From Pseudomonadota bacterium (lineage in GTDB: Bacteria > Pseudomonadota > Alphaproteobacteria > Rhodospirillales > Magnetospirillaceae): a DNA stretch of 38,579 nucleotides. The stretch is taken from contig JAJZGK010000006.1 in assembly GCA_021798485.1 (NCBI GenBank), positions 1 through 38,579 of the forward strand, given 5' to 3'. Below are positions 13,594 to 22,883 of the stretch, in pieces (position 1 is the first letter of the stretch; every line of letters starts with the position of its first letter). Both the position numbers and the translations under genes were made by a program. Under the pieces are notes generated by a model that worked only from the letters and a program-made list of their open reading frames with translations, was not told the DNA's origin and searched no databases.

Positions 13594-16151
13594 TTCATCA
13601 CCAATCCCTTCATGCCCCCCGAGATCAGGGTGGCGACATCGGCGGCCACGCGCGGCAGGGCCATGCCCCCGGGCGAGGCCATGAAGCGGGGCGCCCACAC
13701 CGGCAGAAACTTTTCCTTGTACTTGCGCAGGCCCTGGAAATTGTAAAGCTCCTCGCCGTGGCGGTAGAGCAGGGCGCCCAGGCGGTTCCACAAGGGGGCC
13801 AGGGCGTTGTCGCGCATGCCGGAAAGCGGCGCCACGCCCAGGCTGAACCAGCGGTAGCCCTGGGCCTTGGCCCACAGCATGCTTTCGGTGAACAGGTAAT
13901 CCATGGCGCCGTAGCCGCTGTTCTCGCCGTGGCGCATCAGGTCCACCGCCACCTCCTCGTGGTCGCCGGCCAGCCATAAAGAGGCGAAGGCCACGATGCG
14001 GCCTTCGCGCCGCACCACCGCCACCGGAAAATTGGCCACGTAATCGGCCGTGAAATTGCCCAGGGAGAAGCGTTTTTCCTTGCTGTTCTTGTCGTTCAGC
14101 CAGGCATCGGAAATGGCGGCCAGGTCCGGCAGAACGGCAGCGGTCTGTTCCGGGGGCAGCACCTCGAAGCTGGCGCCCTCCTTCTCGGCGCGCTTCTTCA
14201 CATAGCGCAGTTCGCTGCGGGCCGAGCCCTGCAGCGAGAAATCGGCCAGGGGCACCCGGGCCTCCTCGCCCAGTTTCACGAAGCTGAGGCCCAGATCGAG
14301 ATAATAGGGCAGGGCCTCGGCCCCCACCTGATAGAACACCGGCCAGCCGGCCACGCGGTCGACCATTTCGCGGAAACGCCAGATGAGATCCGGCCATAAG
14401 GCCTGCGGCCCCACCGGATCGCCCATCACCACCCAGCTGCGCCCCGAGACGGCGTACATCAGGAAGGCCTGGCCGGACGGATCGAAGAGAAAGCTTTTGT
14501 CGCCCATCAGGGCCAGCTGCGCCTCGGCCGAGGGATGGGCCAGGGCCAGGGCCTTGGCCTTGGCCATCTGCGCCTCGTCGGGGCAGGCGGTCTGGGTGCT
14601 GGCTGGCGAGGTCAGGCGGAAGATCATCCAGGCGCTGGCCAGGGCCATCACCGCCACGGCGATGCGCAGGCCGCGCGGGGCGTGGGAGGCGAAGGCGAAC
14701 TCCCACCACATTTCGTGGGTGAAGGGGGCGTGGCGGAAGGCGAAATCGCCCAGCCACAGGGCGCTGCCGACGATGACGAGAATACCGGCCCCCCAGCCCA
14801 CGGTGAAGCGTTGCTCGATCAGCGAGGCCTTGCGGTAGAAGGCCTGGCGGGCCGGGGCCAGCCCCAGCAGCAGCAGGGCCAGCAGCCCGGCCTCTTCCCA
14901 TTCGATGCCCTTGACCATCAGGAAGACGATGCCGGCGGCATAAAGGATGCAGGTCAGCCAGTAGGCGCCGTCGAGGCGGCGGTAGAGGCCGCGCGCCAGC
15001 ACCAGCAGCCAGATGCCGACGATGCTGGCGAAAAGATGCGAGGCCTTGATCAGCAGTCTGGGAAAGAGGGCGTGGATGAAGGCCAGGCGTTCGGGCAGTT
15101 CGGGGGTGGCGGCCGACCACAGCATGATGGTGCCGCCCAGAAGGCCCATGGTGGCGTAAAGGGCCGGGGCCACCGCTTCCAGGCTGTCGCCGATCAGATG
15201 GGCGGTGGCCACCACGGCGCGGCTTTTGCGCCACACCTCGAACAGCGCCAGGGCCAGGGTGGCGACGATCAGCGGCAGCACGTTGTAGATCAGCCGGTAC
15301 ACCACCAGGGCGCCCAGAACCTTGGCCGGGGCCACCTGCGGCAGCATCAGCACCATCAGACCCTCGAACACGCCCAGGCCGCCCGGCACGTGGCTGATCA
15401 CCCCGGCCAGCAGGGCCACGGCGTAAAGGCCGAGAAAGGCGGTGAAGCCCGGCATGGGATGGGCCAGGCCGGAATGATCGAGCAGCAGATAAAGGGCGAT
15501 GGCGGCGAAGGCCAGATCGACCACGGCCAGGGCGATCTGGCTCAGGGTCATCTGCCAGCTGGGCAGGGGGATCTGCCAGTGCCGCAGGGTCAGCACCTTG
15601 CGGCCGCGCAGGCTGGCCAGGGTGTAGCCGCCCATGCCGATGAGAATGGTCCAGCCCAGGCCGCTGATCAGCAGCGGCGGCAGTTTTACCGCCACGGCGA
15701 CGGCGGCGGGCTCGAACAGCATGGCTCCGGCCACGGTCACGGTGGCGCCCAGGCCGAAGGTCAGGGCGCAGAAGGCCACGATGCGGGCGACGTCGCCGCC
15801 GGAAATGCCCACGGTGGAATAAAGCCGGTAGCGGATGGAGGTGCCGGTCAGGGCGGCGAAGCCGGTGCTGTGGCTGATGGCCTGGCTGATGAACGAGGCC
15901 AGGGCGACGCGATGATAGGGAAGCTTGCTGCCCACATACTGCATGGCCAGGCTGTCGAAGCCGGTCAGCACCCCATAGGAGGCGAGGCTGGCGGCACAGG
16001 CCAGCAAAACCACCGGCAGCGGCACATGATGCATGAAGAGCGAGATGTCGTTCAGTTCGTAATCCCGCAGGGCATGACGCAGAACCCATAGGGCCAGACC
16101 AAATACGGCGACGCTGGACAGCGCCACGGCTATACGCAAAAGTTTAGACAT
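13590..16151 (-). CDS. mprF: MprF/LpiA, phosphatidylglycerol lysyltransferase and flippase
   Basis: An 853-residue inner-membrane protein. The N-terminal two thirds carries many hydrophobic helices in the flippase-type domain (AISHSTGFAALTGTSIRYR, HVPGGLGVFEG near residue 245). The C-terminal third is the DUF2156/GNAT-like synthase (FSLQGSARSELRYVKKRAEK, NFPVAVVRREGRIVAFASLW, YGAMDYLFTESM). It transfers lysine from Lys-tRNA to phosphatidylglycerol and flips the product, raising resistance to cationic peptides and acid. Length is normal for the family. ATG 16151 has a GGGGCG ribosome site. It is divergent from apaG. Confidence 0.95.
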   Translation of the reverse strand: MSKLLRIAVALSSVAVFGLALWVLRHALRDYELNDISLFMHHVPLPVVLLACAASLASYGVLTGFDSLAMQYVGSKLPYHRVALASFISQAISHSTGFAALTGTSIRYRLYSTVGISGGDVARIVAFCALTFGLGATVTVAGAMLFEPAAVAVAVKLPPLLISGLGWTILIGMGGYTLASLRGRKVLTLRHWQIPLPSWQMTLSQIALAVVDLAFAAIALYLLLDHSGLAHPMPGFTAFLGLYAVALLAGVISHVPGGLGVFEGLMVLMLPQVAPAKVLGALVVYRLIYNVLPLIVATLALALFEVWRKSRAVVATAHLIGDSLEAVAPALYATMGLLGGTIMLWSAATPELPERLAFIHALFPRLLIKASHLFASIVGIWLLVLARGLYRRLDGAYWLTCILYAAGIVFLMVKGIEWEEAGLLALLLLGLAPARQAFYRKASLIEQRFTVGWGAGILVIVGSALWLGDFAFRHAPFTHEMWWEFAFASHAPRGLRIAVAVMALASAWMIFRLTSPASTQTACPDEAQMAKAKALALAHPSAEAQLALMGDKSFLFDPSGQAFLMYAVSGRSWVVMGDPVGPQALWPDLIWRFREMVDRVAGWPVFYQVGAEALPYYLDLGLSFVKLGEEARVPLADFSLQGSARSELRYVKKRAEKEGASFEVLPPEQTAAVLPDLAAISDAWLNDKNSKEKRFSLGNFTADYVANFPVAVVRREGRIVAFASLWLAGDHEEVAVDLMRHGENSGYGAMDYLFTESMLWAKAQGYRWFSLGVAPLSGMRDNALAPLWNRLGALLYRHGEELYNFQGLRKYKEKFLPVWAPRFMASPGGMALPRVAADVATLISGGMKGLVMK

Positions 16152-16306
16152 CGCCCCATTTTTTCAGTAAGGGCCCGGTTGACAGATGCGGGCGGTGCGC
16201 CAACATCACCGGGCCAGACCCGAACCTAACAGATGTGAGGGAAATGTCCCTCCGGTCAAGTGGCCAGTGCTGGATAAAGCGCGGACGCAACAAGGATAAT
16301 GCCGCC

Positions 16307-16699
16307 ATGTATTCCAAAACCACCCGCGCCATCACGGTCAGCGTGCAGCCGGTTTACCTGGACGAGCAATCGGATCCGGCGCGGCATCAGTTTGTTTGGG
16401 CCTATCGGGTGCGCATCGTCAATACCGGATTCGAGACCGTGCGGCTTTTGCGCCGCCACTGGCGCATCACCGATGCGTACGGCCGCCGCCAGACCGTGGA
16501 CGGCGAGGGCGTGGTGGGCGAGCAGCCGGTGCTGGAACCGGGCGGCGCCTTCGATTACACCAGCGGCACGCCGCTGCCGACGCCGTCGGGTTTCATGGAG
16601 GGGCATTACCTCATGGAAACCCGTGGCGGCGAACGCTTCGAGGTGGAGATTCCCGCCTTTTCGCTGGACGGCCCCGAGCCGCCCCGCGCCCTCAATTAA
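16307..16699 (+). CDS. apaG: ApaG protein
   Basis: A 130-residue ApaG. The fold is an immunoglobulin-like beta sandwich; the family is linked genetically to Co2+ resistance and Mg2+ efflux, but its molecular role is not settled. Diagnostic stretches are [48 protein letters not shown] and [14 protein letters not shown] 16307 is preceded by AAGGA; the longer start at 16235 has no ribosome site. folE follows after 76 bp and may be cotranscribed. Confidence 0.96.
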   Translation: MYSKTTRAITVSVQPVYLDEQSDPARHQFVWAYRVRIVNTGFETVRLLRRHWRITDAYGRRQTVDGEGVVGEQPVLEPGGAFDYTSGTPLPTPSGFMEGHYLMETRGGERFEVEIPAFSLDGPEPPRALN

Positions 16700-16775
16700 G
16701 CCGTCCGCGCTTGAAAGCGGGGCCGGACTGCGCCACATCAGAAAGCGTTGCGCCATTAGCGAAGGAGAAACCGCC

Positions 16776-17411
16776 GTGACCGAGCAAAAGCCGATTAGCG
16801 TGCCCGCCGCCGCCGGGGCCGGCCGTCCCAGCCGCGCCGAGGCGGAAGAGGCGGTGCGCGTGCTGCTGCGCTGGGCGGGCGATGATCCCGCCCGCGAAGG
16901 GCTGGTGGATACCCCGTCGCGGGTGGCGCGGGCCTACGAGGAATTTTTCTCGGGCTATCACGAGGACCCGGAGGAAATCCTGCGCCGCACCTTCGCCGAA
17001 ACCGACGGTTACGACGAAATGGTGCTGCTGCGCGATATCCGCCTGGAAAGCCATTGCGAGCATCACGTGGTGCCGATCATCGGCAAGGCCCATGTGGCCT
17101 ACATGCCCGATAAGCGGGTGGTGGGCATCTCGAAGCTGGCCCGCGTGGTGGAGATCTATTCCCGCCGCCTGCAGATCCAGGAAAAACTGACGGCGCAGAT
17201 CGCCAACGCCATCCAGGATGTTTTGCATCCGCGCGGTGTGGCGGTGGTGATCGAGGCGGCGCACCAGTGCATGACCACGCGCGGCATCCGCAAACCCGGC
17301 GTGACCATGGTCACCAGCCGTATGCTGGGCACCTTCCGCAGCGATCCTTCCACCCGCCGCGAATTCATGGCCCTGATCGGCAATCCCTCGAGCAGCCTCA
17401 GCAATATCTAA
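16776..17411 (+). CDS. folE: GTP cyclohydrolase I
   Basis: A 211-residue FolE, the first enzyme of tetrahydrofolate synthesis, which converts GTP to dihydroneopterin triphosphate. Zinc ligands and active-site motifs are clear: [19 protein letters not shown] near residue 90, [19 protein letters not shown], and the third Cys in [11 protein letters not shown] near residue 165. The C-terminal REFMALI is also typical. The start is GTG 16776, because GAAGGAGA lies 7 bases upstream and the protein then has normal length; no suitable ATG exists. The 407-bp gap that follows holds a family-B repeat. Confidence 0.96.
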   Translation: MTEQKPISVPAAAGAGRPSRAEAEEAVRVLLRWAGDDPAREGLVDTPSRVARAYEEFFSGYHEDPEEILRRTFAETDGYDEMVLLRDIRLESHCEHHVVPIIGKAHVAYMPDKRVVGISKLARVVEIYSRRLQIQEKLTAQIANAIQDVLHPRGVAVVIEAAHQCMTTRGIRKPGVTMVTSRMLGTFRSDPSTRREFMALIGNPSSSLSNI

Positions 17412-17580
17412 AAGCGCCGGCGCCTCGTGGTTGGAGGAACGCCCCCAGATCCTGACCGGCGGCACGGTTTTAAGAGCAACACGGATGGACAGGGATGCCG
17501 CTGACGCGGCCACGGACGACGCCGAGGAGGAAAACTCCATCCGCGTTCGTCTGCGGCTGTCGGCGGCCATCCCTTGTCGC

Positions 17581-17755
17581 CAACCCGGCCCGCCGCCCGG
17601 CGCCTCGCGGGATGGATATCCGGAAGCCGCTTTAGCGGCTGACTGGCGCATTGAGCGCCCCGCAGCGACGACGGAGCGCGAGCGGAGGAGGGAAGCGGAG
17701 GATAGCCAAGGCGGGCGGAGACCGCCGCCCGGCGCCTCGCGGGACATATCCATAA
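17581..17755 (+). repeat. Family-B intergenic repeat, copy 1
   Basis: Fills much of the 407-bp gap between folE and trkH. It contains GGAAGCCGCTTTAGCGGCTG (17622-17641), a GGCGG/CCGCC stem (17710-17726) and two direct copies of a 22-bp CGCCGCCCGGCGCCTCGCGG-type unit (17591-17612, 17723-17744), each followed by ATATCC. Related elements lie at 27503, 37243 and 37905. I see no gene in this gap. Confidence 0.75.
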
Positions 17756-17818
17756 CGTTACCGCTGGACAGTCCCGGTTCGGGCGGCGATAGTCGCCTCA
17801 GGAAAAGGGGGACTATCC

Positions 17819-19270
17819 TTGCTCGATCTCCGTCCGGTTCTGTTCGTCAACGGCATTTTGCTGCTGATCCTGGCCGCGGCCATGGTCTTTCCTGTGGGGG
17901 CCGATATTTTTGCCGGCCAGCACGAGCGCATGGCCTTTGCCGCCGGGGCCTTTATCGCCGTCTATCTGGGGCTGACCCTGGTTTTGAGCGGGCGCGGGCC
18001 GCGCGGCCTGGCCCTGCCCACGCGCGAGGCCTTTGTGCTGGCGGTGTCGAGCTGGCTGCTGGTGGCGCTGGTGGCGGCGGTGCCCTTCATGCTGGGCAGC
18101 CTGCGTCTGTCGCCGGTGGATGCCTTTTTCGAAAGCATGTCGGGTCTGACCACCACCGGGGCCACGGTGCTGCGCGGCCTGGATCACGCGCCCCATGCGG
18201 TGCTGATGTGGCGGGCCATGCTGAACTGGCTGGGCGGGGTGGGCATCATCATGACGGCGGTCACCATTCTGCCGTCGCTGCGCATCGGCGGCATGCAGCT
18301 GTTCCGCATGGAAAGCTCGGATAAAAGCGAACAGGTGGTGCCGCGGTTCAAGCAGGTGGCCTGGGGCGTGCTCACGGTCTATTCCCTGTTCACCGTGCTT
18401 TTGTGCTGCGGCCTGATGCTGGCGGGCATGACGCCGCTGCAGGCGGTGTGCCATGCCATGTCGTCCATTTCCACCGGCGGTTTTTCCACCTCCGACCGCT
18501 CGCTGGGCGCCTTCAGCGACGGCGCCCGCTGGATCGCCGTGCTGGGCATGGTGGTGGGCGGCGGCACCTTCAGCCTTTATGTGCGGCCCTGGAGCCGGCA
18601 TGGCGGCTGGGCGCTTTTCAAGGACAGCCAGCTGCGCTGGTACCTTTCCACCATGCTGTTCTTTTCGCTGCTGCTGACCTTCTGGAACTGGGCGGTGAAG
18701 AACATGCCGGCCTACGAATCCTTTCGCGCCTCCACCTTCAACGTGGTGGCCATGCTGACCACCACCGGCTTCTTTTCCAACGACTACGACCGCTGGGGCC
18801 ATTTCGCCGAGGTGGTGTTCTTCATGCTGGCCTTCGTGGGCGGCTGCACCGGCTCGACGGCGGGGGGCATCAAGGTGTTCCGCTACGAGGTTCTGTTCGC
18901 CATGGTGCGCCAGCAAACCCGGCGGCTTTTGCATCCGCACGGGGTGTTCGTCATCCGCTTCAACGGCCGGATGGTGGATGATATGGCCCTGCGTTCGGTG
19001 CTGACCTTCGTCATGTTTTATTTCTTCGCCTTCGCCGGTCTGGCCCTGGCCCTGACCATGACCGGACTCGACGCTCTGACCAGCCTGTCGGCTTCGGCCT
19101 CGGCCCTGGGCAATGTGGGGCCGGGGCTGGGCGAACTGGTGGGGCCGGGGCACGGCTATGCGGCGGTGCCGCTGGCGGCCAAGGCGTTGCTGACCGCCGG
19201 CATGCTGCTGGGCCGGCTGGAGGTGGCCACCGTTCTGGTGCTGCTGACACGCGGCTTCTGGCGGGAGTAG
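17819..19270 (+). CDS. trkH: TrkH-family potassium uptake protein (first of a pair)
   Basis: A 483-residue inner-membrane K+ transporter of the TrkH/KtrB superfamily, which works with a cytoplasmic TrkA gating ring (none in this window). The four pore-loop filters are visible: LTTTGATV (near 105), SSISTGGFST, AMLTTTGFFS and ALGNVGPGLG. The family signature GGCTGSTAGGIKVFR is complete. The start is TTG 17819: AGGAAAAGGGG lies just upstream and the resulting LDLRPVLFVNG aligns with TDLRPVLFVTG at the start of the neighbouring paralogue. The second trkH begins 4 bp after the stop. Confidence 0.94.
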   Translation: MLDLRPVLFVNGILLLILAAAMVFPVGADIFAGQHERMAFAAGAFIAVYLGLTLVLSGRGPRGLALPTREAFVLAVSSWLLVALVAAVPFMLGSLRLSPVDAFFESMSGLTTTGATVLRGLDHAPHAVLMWRAMLNWLGGVGIIMTAVTILPSLRIGGMQLFRMESSDKSEQVVPRFKQVAWGVLTVYSLFTVLLCCGLMLAGMTPLQAVCHAMSSISTGGFSTSDRSLGAFSDGARWIAVLGMVVGGGTFSLYVRPWSRHGGWALFKDSQLRWYLSTMLFFSLLLTFWNWAVKNMPAYESFRASTFNVVAMLTTTGFFSNDYDRWGHFAEVVFFMLAFVGGCTGSTAGGIKVFRYEVLFAMVRQQTRRLLHPHGVFVIRFNGRMVDDMALRSVLTFVMFYFFAFAGLALALTMTGLDALTSLSASASALGNVGPGLGELVGPGHGYAAVPLAAKALLTAGMLLGRLEVATVLVLLTRGFWRE

Positions 19271-19274
19271 GACC

Positions 19275-20732
19275 ATGACCGATCTGCGCCCCGTGCTGTT
19301 CGTGACCGGCCTGGTGCTGGCGGTGCTGGCCCTGGCCATGGGCCTGCCGGCGCTGGTGGACGCCGTTGACGGCAATCCCGACTGGCTGGTGTTCACCGCC
19401 TCGGCCGGCGTCACCCTGTTTTTGGGGCTGGCCCTGGCGGCGGCCAATCTGGCCGGCCGGCGGCGCGACTTTTCCATCCGCCAGACCTTTCTGCTGCCGG
19501 TGGCCGGATTGCTGGCCGCCAGCCTGGCCGGTTCGTTCCCCTTCGCCTTTTCGCATCTGCATCTTTCGGCCACCGATGCCTGGTTCGAGGCGGTGAGCGG
19601 GGTGACCACCACCGGCTCCACCGTGCTGCACGGCCTGCCGCACATGCCGCCCGGCATTCTGATGTGGCGGGCCCTGCTGCAATGGCTGGGCGGCGCCGGT
19701 TTCCTGCTGGTGTCCTTTACCGTGCTGCCGGATCTCGGGGTGGGGGGCATGCAGATGTTCCGGCTGGAAAGCAGCGGCGCCGTGGGCAGCGACCGGGTGA
19801 TGTCGCGCGGGGCGCGCACCGTGCTGCTGGTGCTGCTGACCTATGGGCTGCTCAGCGTGCTGTTCACGCTGCTGCTGTGGCTGGCCGGCATGACCCCCTT
19901 CGATGCCCTGCTGCATGCCATGGGCACGGTCTCCACCGGCGGCTTTTCCTCCAGCGACGGCTCCATCGGCAGCTGGCACCGGCCCGGCGTGGATTGGGTG
20001 ATCCTGCTGGGCATGCTGATGAGCGGCGCCCCCTTCATTCTTTATCCGCAGATCGCCCAGCGGCGCTGGGCGCAGGTGCGGGGCAACAGCCAGCTGCGCT
20101 GGTATCTGTCGCTGATCGTGCTGTCGGCCCTGGCCATCGCCGCCTGGCTGCTGTTCACCCACAATGCCAAGCCGCTGCCGGCGCTGCGGCACGGTCTGTT
20201 CGCCGCCACCTCGGTGCTGACCAGCACCGGCTACGCCACCCTCGACTGGGGCGGCTGGGGCGGCTTGCCCCTGGTTATTCTGTTTTTCCTGATGTTCGTC
20301 GGCGGCTGCGCCGGATCGCCGGCGGGCGGGCTGAAGATTTTCCGTCTGCAGATCCTGTTCGCCAGCGCCAGGATGCAGCTGGCCCGCCTGGTGCGGCCGC
20401 ACGCCGTGCTGCTGCCCGCCTACGAGCGCTGCCAGATCAGCGGCGCCGTGCGCGAATCGGTGCTGGGGCACCTGTTCCTCTATTGCCTGTCCTTCGCCAT
20501 CCTGGCCATGCTGCTGGGCATGGTGGGCATGGATTTTCTCACGGCGCTCACCGCCGCCGCCGCCGCCCTCGGCAATCTGGGCGCCGGGCTGACCGAGCGG
20601 GTCGGCCCCATGACCGGCTACGCCCATCTGCCCGACAATGCCAAATGGCTGCTGTCGGCGGCCATGCTCTACGGCCGCCTGGAGCTTTACCTGCTGCTGG
20701 TGGTGGTCTCCCCGGATTTCTGGAAAAACTGA
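19275..20732 (+). CDS. trkH: TrkH-family potassium uptake protein (second of a pair)
   Basis: A 485-residue paralogue of the preceding protein, with the same layout of about ten membrane helices and four pore loops: VTTTGSTV, TVSTGGFSS, VLTSTGYATLDWG and ALGNLGAGLT. The signature loop reads GGCAGSPAGGLKIFR, differing from the first copy by Thr to Ala and Thr to Pro at two places. The third loop is STGY rather than TTGF. These filter changes could alter ion preference or affinity. ATG 19275 lies 4 bp after the first gene, with GGGAGTAGG as ribosome site. A family-A repeat starts 7 bp after its stop. Confidence 0.93.
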   Translation: MTDLRPVLFVTGLVLAVLALAMGLPALVDAVDGNPDWLVFTASAGVTLFLGLALAAANLAGRRRDFSIRQTFLLPVAGLLAASLAGSFPFAFSHLHLSATDAWFEAVSGVTTTGSTVLHGLPHMPPGILMWRALLQWLGGAGFLLVSFTVLPDLGVGGMQMFRLESSGAVGSDRVMSRGARTVLLVLLTYGLLSVLFTLLLWLAGMTPFDALLHAMGTVSTGGFSSSDGSIGSWHRPGVDWVILLGMLMSGAPFILYPQIAQRRWAQVRGNSQLRWYLSLIVLSALAIAAWLLFTHNAKPLPALRHGLFAATSVLTSTGYATLDWGGWGGLPLVILFFLMFVGGCAGSPAGGLKIFRLQILFASARMQLARLVRPHAVLLPAYERCQISGAVRESVLGHLFLYCLSFAILAMLLGMVGMDFLTALTAAAAALGNLGAGLTERVGPMTGYAHLPDNAKWLLSAAMLYGRLELYLLLVVVSPDFWKN

Positions 20733-20739
20733 CCGGGGT

Positions 20740-20870
20740 TATACCGGCCAACCATTGAAGTGACTCGTTGGCCGGTCTCCAGCGAGCATTGAGCGAGCGG
20801 CCAAGGCGGCGGATGCCGCCGCCCGGCGAGGGACGATACAACCGGTCAATTCATTGGGCGGTTGGTATTA
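20740..20870 (-). repeat. Family-A palindromic repeat, copy 2 (inverse orientation)
   Basis: A 131-bp element, reverse orientation relative to copy 1, from TATACCGGCCAACCATTGAA to GGCGGTTGGTATTA. It lies 7 bp after the trkH stop in the 269-bp convergent gap before the SPOUT methyltransferase gene. Confidence 0.85.
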
Positions 20871-20893
20871 TTGAATTGCGGTTCGTATGATAC

Positions 20894-20999
20894 CGGAGGG
20901 TCAAGGGCTTGACCCTCCGTATGGTCCCTCGCCGGGCGCGGCCTCCGGCCGCTTGGCCGCCGCCTCAATGGCGGCTGGAACCAACCATCGCAGCTTAAA
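20894..20999. repeat. Perfect hairpin plus diverged family-A-like segment
   Basis: CGGAGGGTCAAG (20894-20905) and CTTGACCCTCCG (20908-20919) form a 12-bp perfect stem with a 2-base gap. It is followed by CCCTCGCCGGGCGCGGCCTC and GCCTCAATGGCGGCTGGAAC, a diverged form of the family-A core. It ends next to the stop of the minus-strand SPOUT gene at 21002. Confidence 0.6.
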
Positions 21000-21001
21000 A
21001 T

Positions 21002-21595
21002 CTAGGCGGGCTCGTCCTGGTCGGCCGGGCCGCGCGCCGGAGGCTGGGCCTGGTGCAGGGCCATGCGTTCGGAGCTGCGGAACAGCGGACGGCCGTGCAC
21101 ATGTTCGGCCCGCGCCTCGGTGGGGCCGCCGGCCCGTACCGGGCGCGGCGCGAAACGGCCCAGGCTGGTCACGCGGTCGTACATGACGATGGCCCCGGCG
21201 ATGCCCAGATTGACGCAAAAGCGGGTGGGGATCTTGATCACGTGGTCGCAGCGGGCCAGCAGGGCCGGGGTCAGCGAACCCCGTTCCCGTCCCAGCACAT
21301 AGGCGGCCTGGGCCGGATGGTGGAAGCTGGGCAGATCCACGGCATCCTCCACCAGTTCCACCCCCACCAGCCGGCAGCCGGACGGCAGGGCCAGGGCGGC
21401 CAGATCGGGAAAGGCGTAGAACGGCACCTGATCCACGGCATCCGAGGTGTCGGCGGTTTTGCCGCCGCTTTTGGTGTAATCGGCGGCGATGGTGAAGACG
21501 AAACTGGCCCCGAAGGCATGGGCCGAGCGGAACAGGCTGCCCACATTGGCCTGTTTGCTCACCCCTTCCACCCCTATGCCGAAATAGCCGCGCAT
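21002..21595 (-). CDS. SPOUT (TrmH/SpoU) family RNA 2'-O-methyltransferase
   Basis: A protein of about 197 residues of the SpoU methyltransferase class, which methylates ribose 2'-OH in tRNA or rRNA with a knotted SAM site. The three class motifs are present: NVGSLFRSAHAFGAS near residue 18, LGRERGSLTP in the middle and KIPTRFCVNLGIAGAIVMYD. A C-terminal extension of about 45 polar residues follows. The start at 21595 (MRGYFGIGVEG) fits homologues of this kind; in-frame ATGs at 21613 and 21643 are possible. The target RNA cannot be told from sequence. It is divergent from the MDR gene. Confidence 0.88.
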   Translation of the reverse strand: MRGYFGIGVEGVSKQANVGSLFRSAHAFGASFVFTIAADYTKSGGKTADTSDAVDQVPFYAFPDLAALALPSGCRLVGVELVEDAVDLPSFHHPAQAAYVLGRERGSLTPALLARCDHVIKIPTRFCVNLGIAGAIVMYDRVTSLGRFAPRPVRAGGPTEARAEHVHGRPLFRSSERMALHQAQPPARGPADQDEPA

Positions 21596-21678
21596 GCGAT
21601 AACACTGCCTCATCAAGGATAAAAACGCTTCCGCCCGCATCATGGCGGTCCGGGCGGCGGGATCAAGGAGGAAAGTGC

Positions 21679-22653
21679 ATGCGCGCGGTCATCTGTTCCG
21701 AACTGGGAGACGAAACCGGGCTCAAGCTGTGCGCGGTGCCCGAACCGGCGTTGACGGCGGGCGGGGTGCGCATCGCCGTGAAGGCGGCGGGGGTGAATTT
21801 CGCCGATGGCCTGCTGATCGCCGGAAAATACCAGCAGAAGCAGGAGCCGCCCTTCATCCCCGGCTTCGAGGTGGCGGGCGAGGTGCTGGAGGTGGCCGAT
21901 GGCGTGCGCCACTGCCGGCCCGGCGACCGGGTGATGGCCAATGTGGATTGCGGCGGCTTCGCCGAGCAGGTGGTGGCGCAAGACAGCGATGTTTACGTCA
22001 TCCCCGACAGCATGGGCTGGGCTGATGCCGCCGGTTTTCCGGTGGTGTGGGGCACCTCGCATCACGGGCTGGTGGAAAAGGCCCGCCTCAAGGCCGGGGA
22101 AACCCTGCTGGTGCACGGCGCCGCCGGCGGCGTGGGGCTGACGGCGGTGGCGGTGGGCCGGGCCCTGGGGGCCAGGGTCATCGCCACGGCGGGCGGCGCC
22201 GACAAGCTGGCGGTGGCGGCGGCCATGGGCGCCGACCACGGCATCGATTACAAAAGCGAGGATGTGCGCGAGCGGGTGCGGGCCCTGACCGGCGGGCGCG
22301 GCGCCGATGTGGTCTATGATCCGGTGGGCGGCGATGTGTTCACCGCCTCGCTGCGCAGCACCGCCCCCGATGGCCGCCTGATGGTCATCGGCTTCGCCAG
22401 CGGCACGGTGCCGCAAATTCCCGCCAATCTGCTGCTGGTGAAAAATCTGACCGTCATCGGCTATTGGTGGGGGGCCTACCGCGCGCTCGATCCCGAGGGG
22501 CTGCGCCGCAGCTACCGCAGCCTGCTCGACTGGTACGACAAGGGGGTGATCACCCCCCATGTGTCGCAGCAGCTGCCCCTGGCCGAGGCGGGCCGGGCCA
22601 TCGGCCTGCTGAAGGGCCGCGCCGCCACCGGCAAGGTGGTTCTGCTGATGTAA
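21679..22653 (+). CDS. Zinc-less MDR NADPH:quinone oxidoreductase family protein
   Basis: A 324-residue medium-chain dehydrogenase/reductase of the quinone reductase-like type. It has the GroES-like N-terminal domain (AAGVNFADGLLIAGKY, FIPGFEVAGEV) and a Rossmann domain with HGAAGGVGLTAV near residue 148 for NADPH. The structural and catalytic zinc ligands of alcohol dehydrogenases are absent. GGRGADVVYDPVGGDVF is the usual family stretch. The substrate is unknown; quinones or enoyl compounds are typical. ATG 21679 has an AAGGAGGAAA ribosome site. Its stop codon TAA (22651-22653) is also the first three bases of a family-A repeat. Confidence 0.93.
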   Translation: MRAVICSELGDETGLKLCAVPEPALTAGGVRIAVKAAGVNFADGLLIAGKYQQKQEPPFIPGFEVAGEVLEVADGVRHCRPGDRVMANVDCGGFAEQVVAQDSDVYVIPDSMGWADAAGFPVVWGTSHHGLVEKARLKAGETLLVHGAAGGVGLTAVAVGRALGARVIATAGGADKLAVAAAMGADHGIDYKSEDVRERVRALTGGRGADVVYDPVGGDVFTASLRSTAPDGRLMVIGFASGTVPQIPANLLLVKNLTVIGYWWGAYRALDPEGLRRSYRSLLDWYDKGVITPHVSQQLPLAEAGRAIGLLKGRAATGKVVLLM

Positions 22654-22783
22654 TACCGGCCAACCCTTGAAGTGACGGGTTGGCCGGTATCCAGCGAGCC
22701 TTGAGCGAGCGGCCAAGGCGGCGGATGCCGCCGCCCGGCGAGGGACGATACAACCGGTCAATGCATTGGCCGGTTGGTATAAA
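22651..22783 (-). repeat. Family-A palindromic repeat, copy 3, supplying a stop codon
   Basis: About 133 bp from TAATACCGGCCAACCCTTGA to CCGGTTGGTATAA, in the same orientation as copy 2 and nearly identical to it. The TAA at its edge ends the MDR gene. It occupies the first half of the 284-bp gap before the next gene. Confidence 0.85.
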
Positions 22784-22883
22784 TTCGCATTCTGCAGTCG
22801 CAGTTTGCAAGAAAGGCGGCCCGTTTTCCCCCGCCGCCGCGGAATTTCCAGGGAGGTTCCGCGGCTTTTGCGGGGAACGGCCT

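Noticed and set aside
12868-16089. A 1073-codon minus-strand reading frame across the VirJ-like gene and mprF
   Set aside because: Only its last 241 codons are a real protein. The rest is an Arg/Pro/Gly-rich shadow of mprF in another frame.
17437-17580. A 297-codon plus-strand frame from 17431 that begins in the folE-trkH gap
   Set aside because: It consists of repeat sequence and then a shadow of trkH; no ribosome site or domain is visible.
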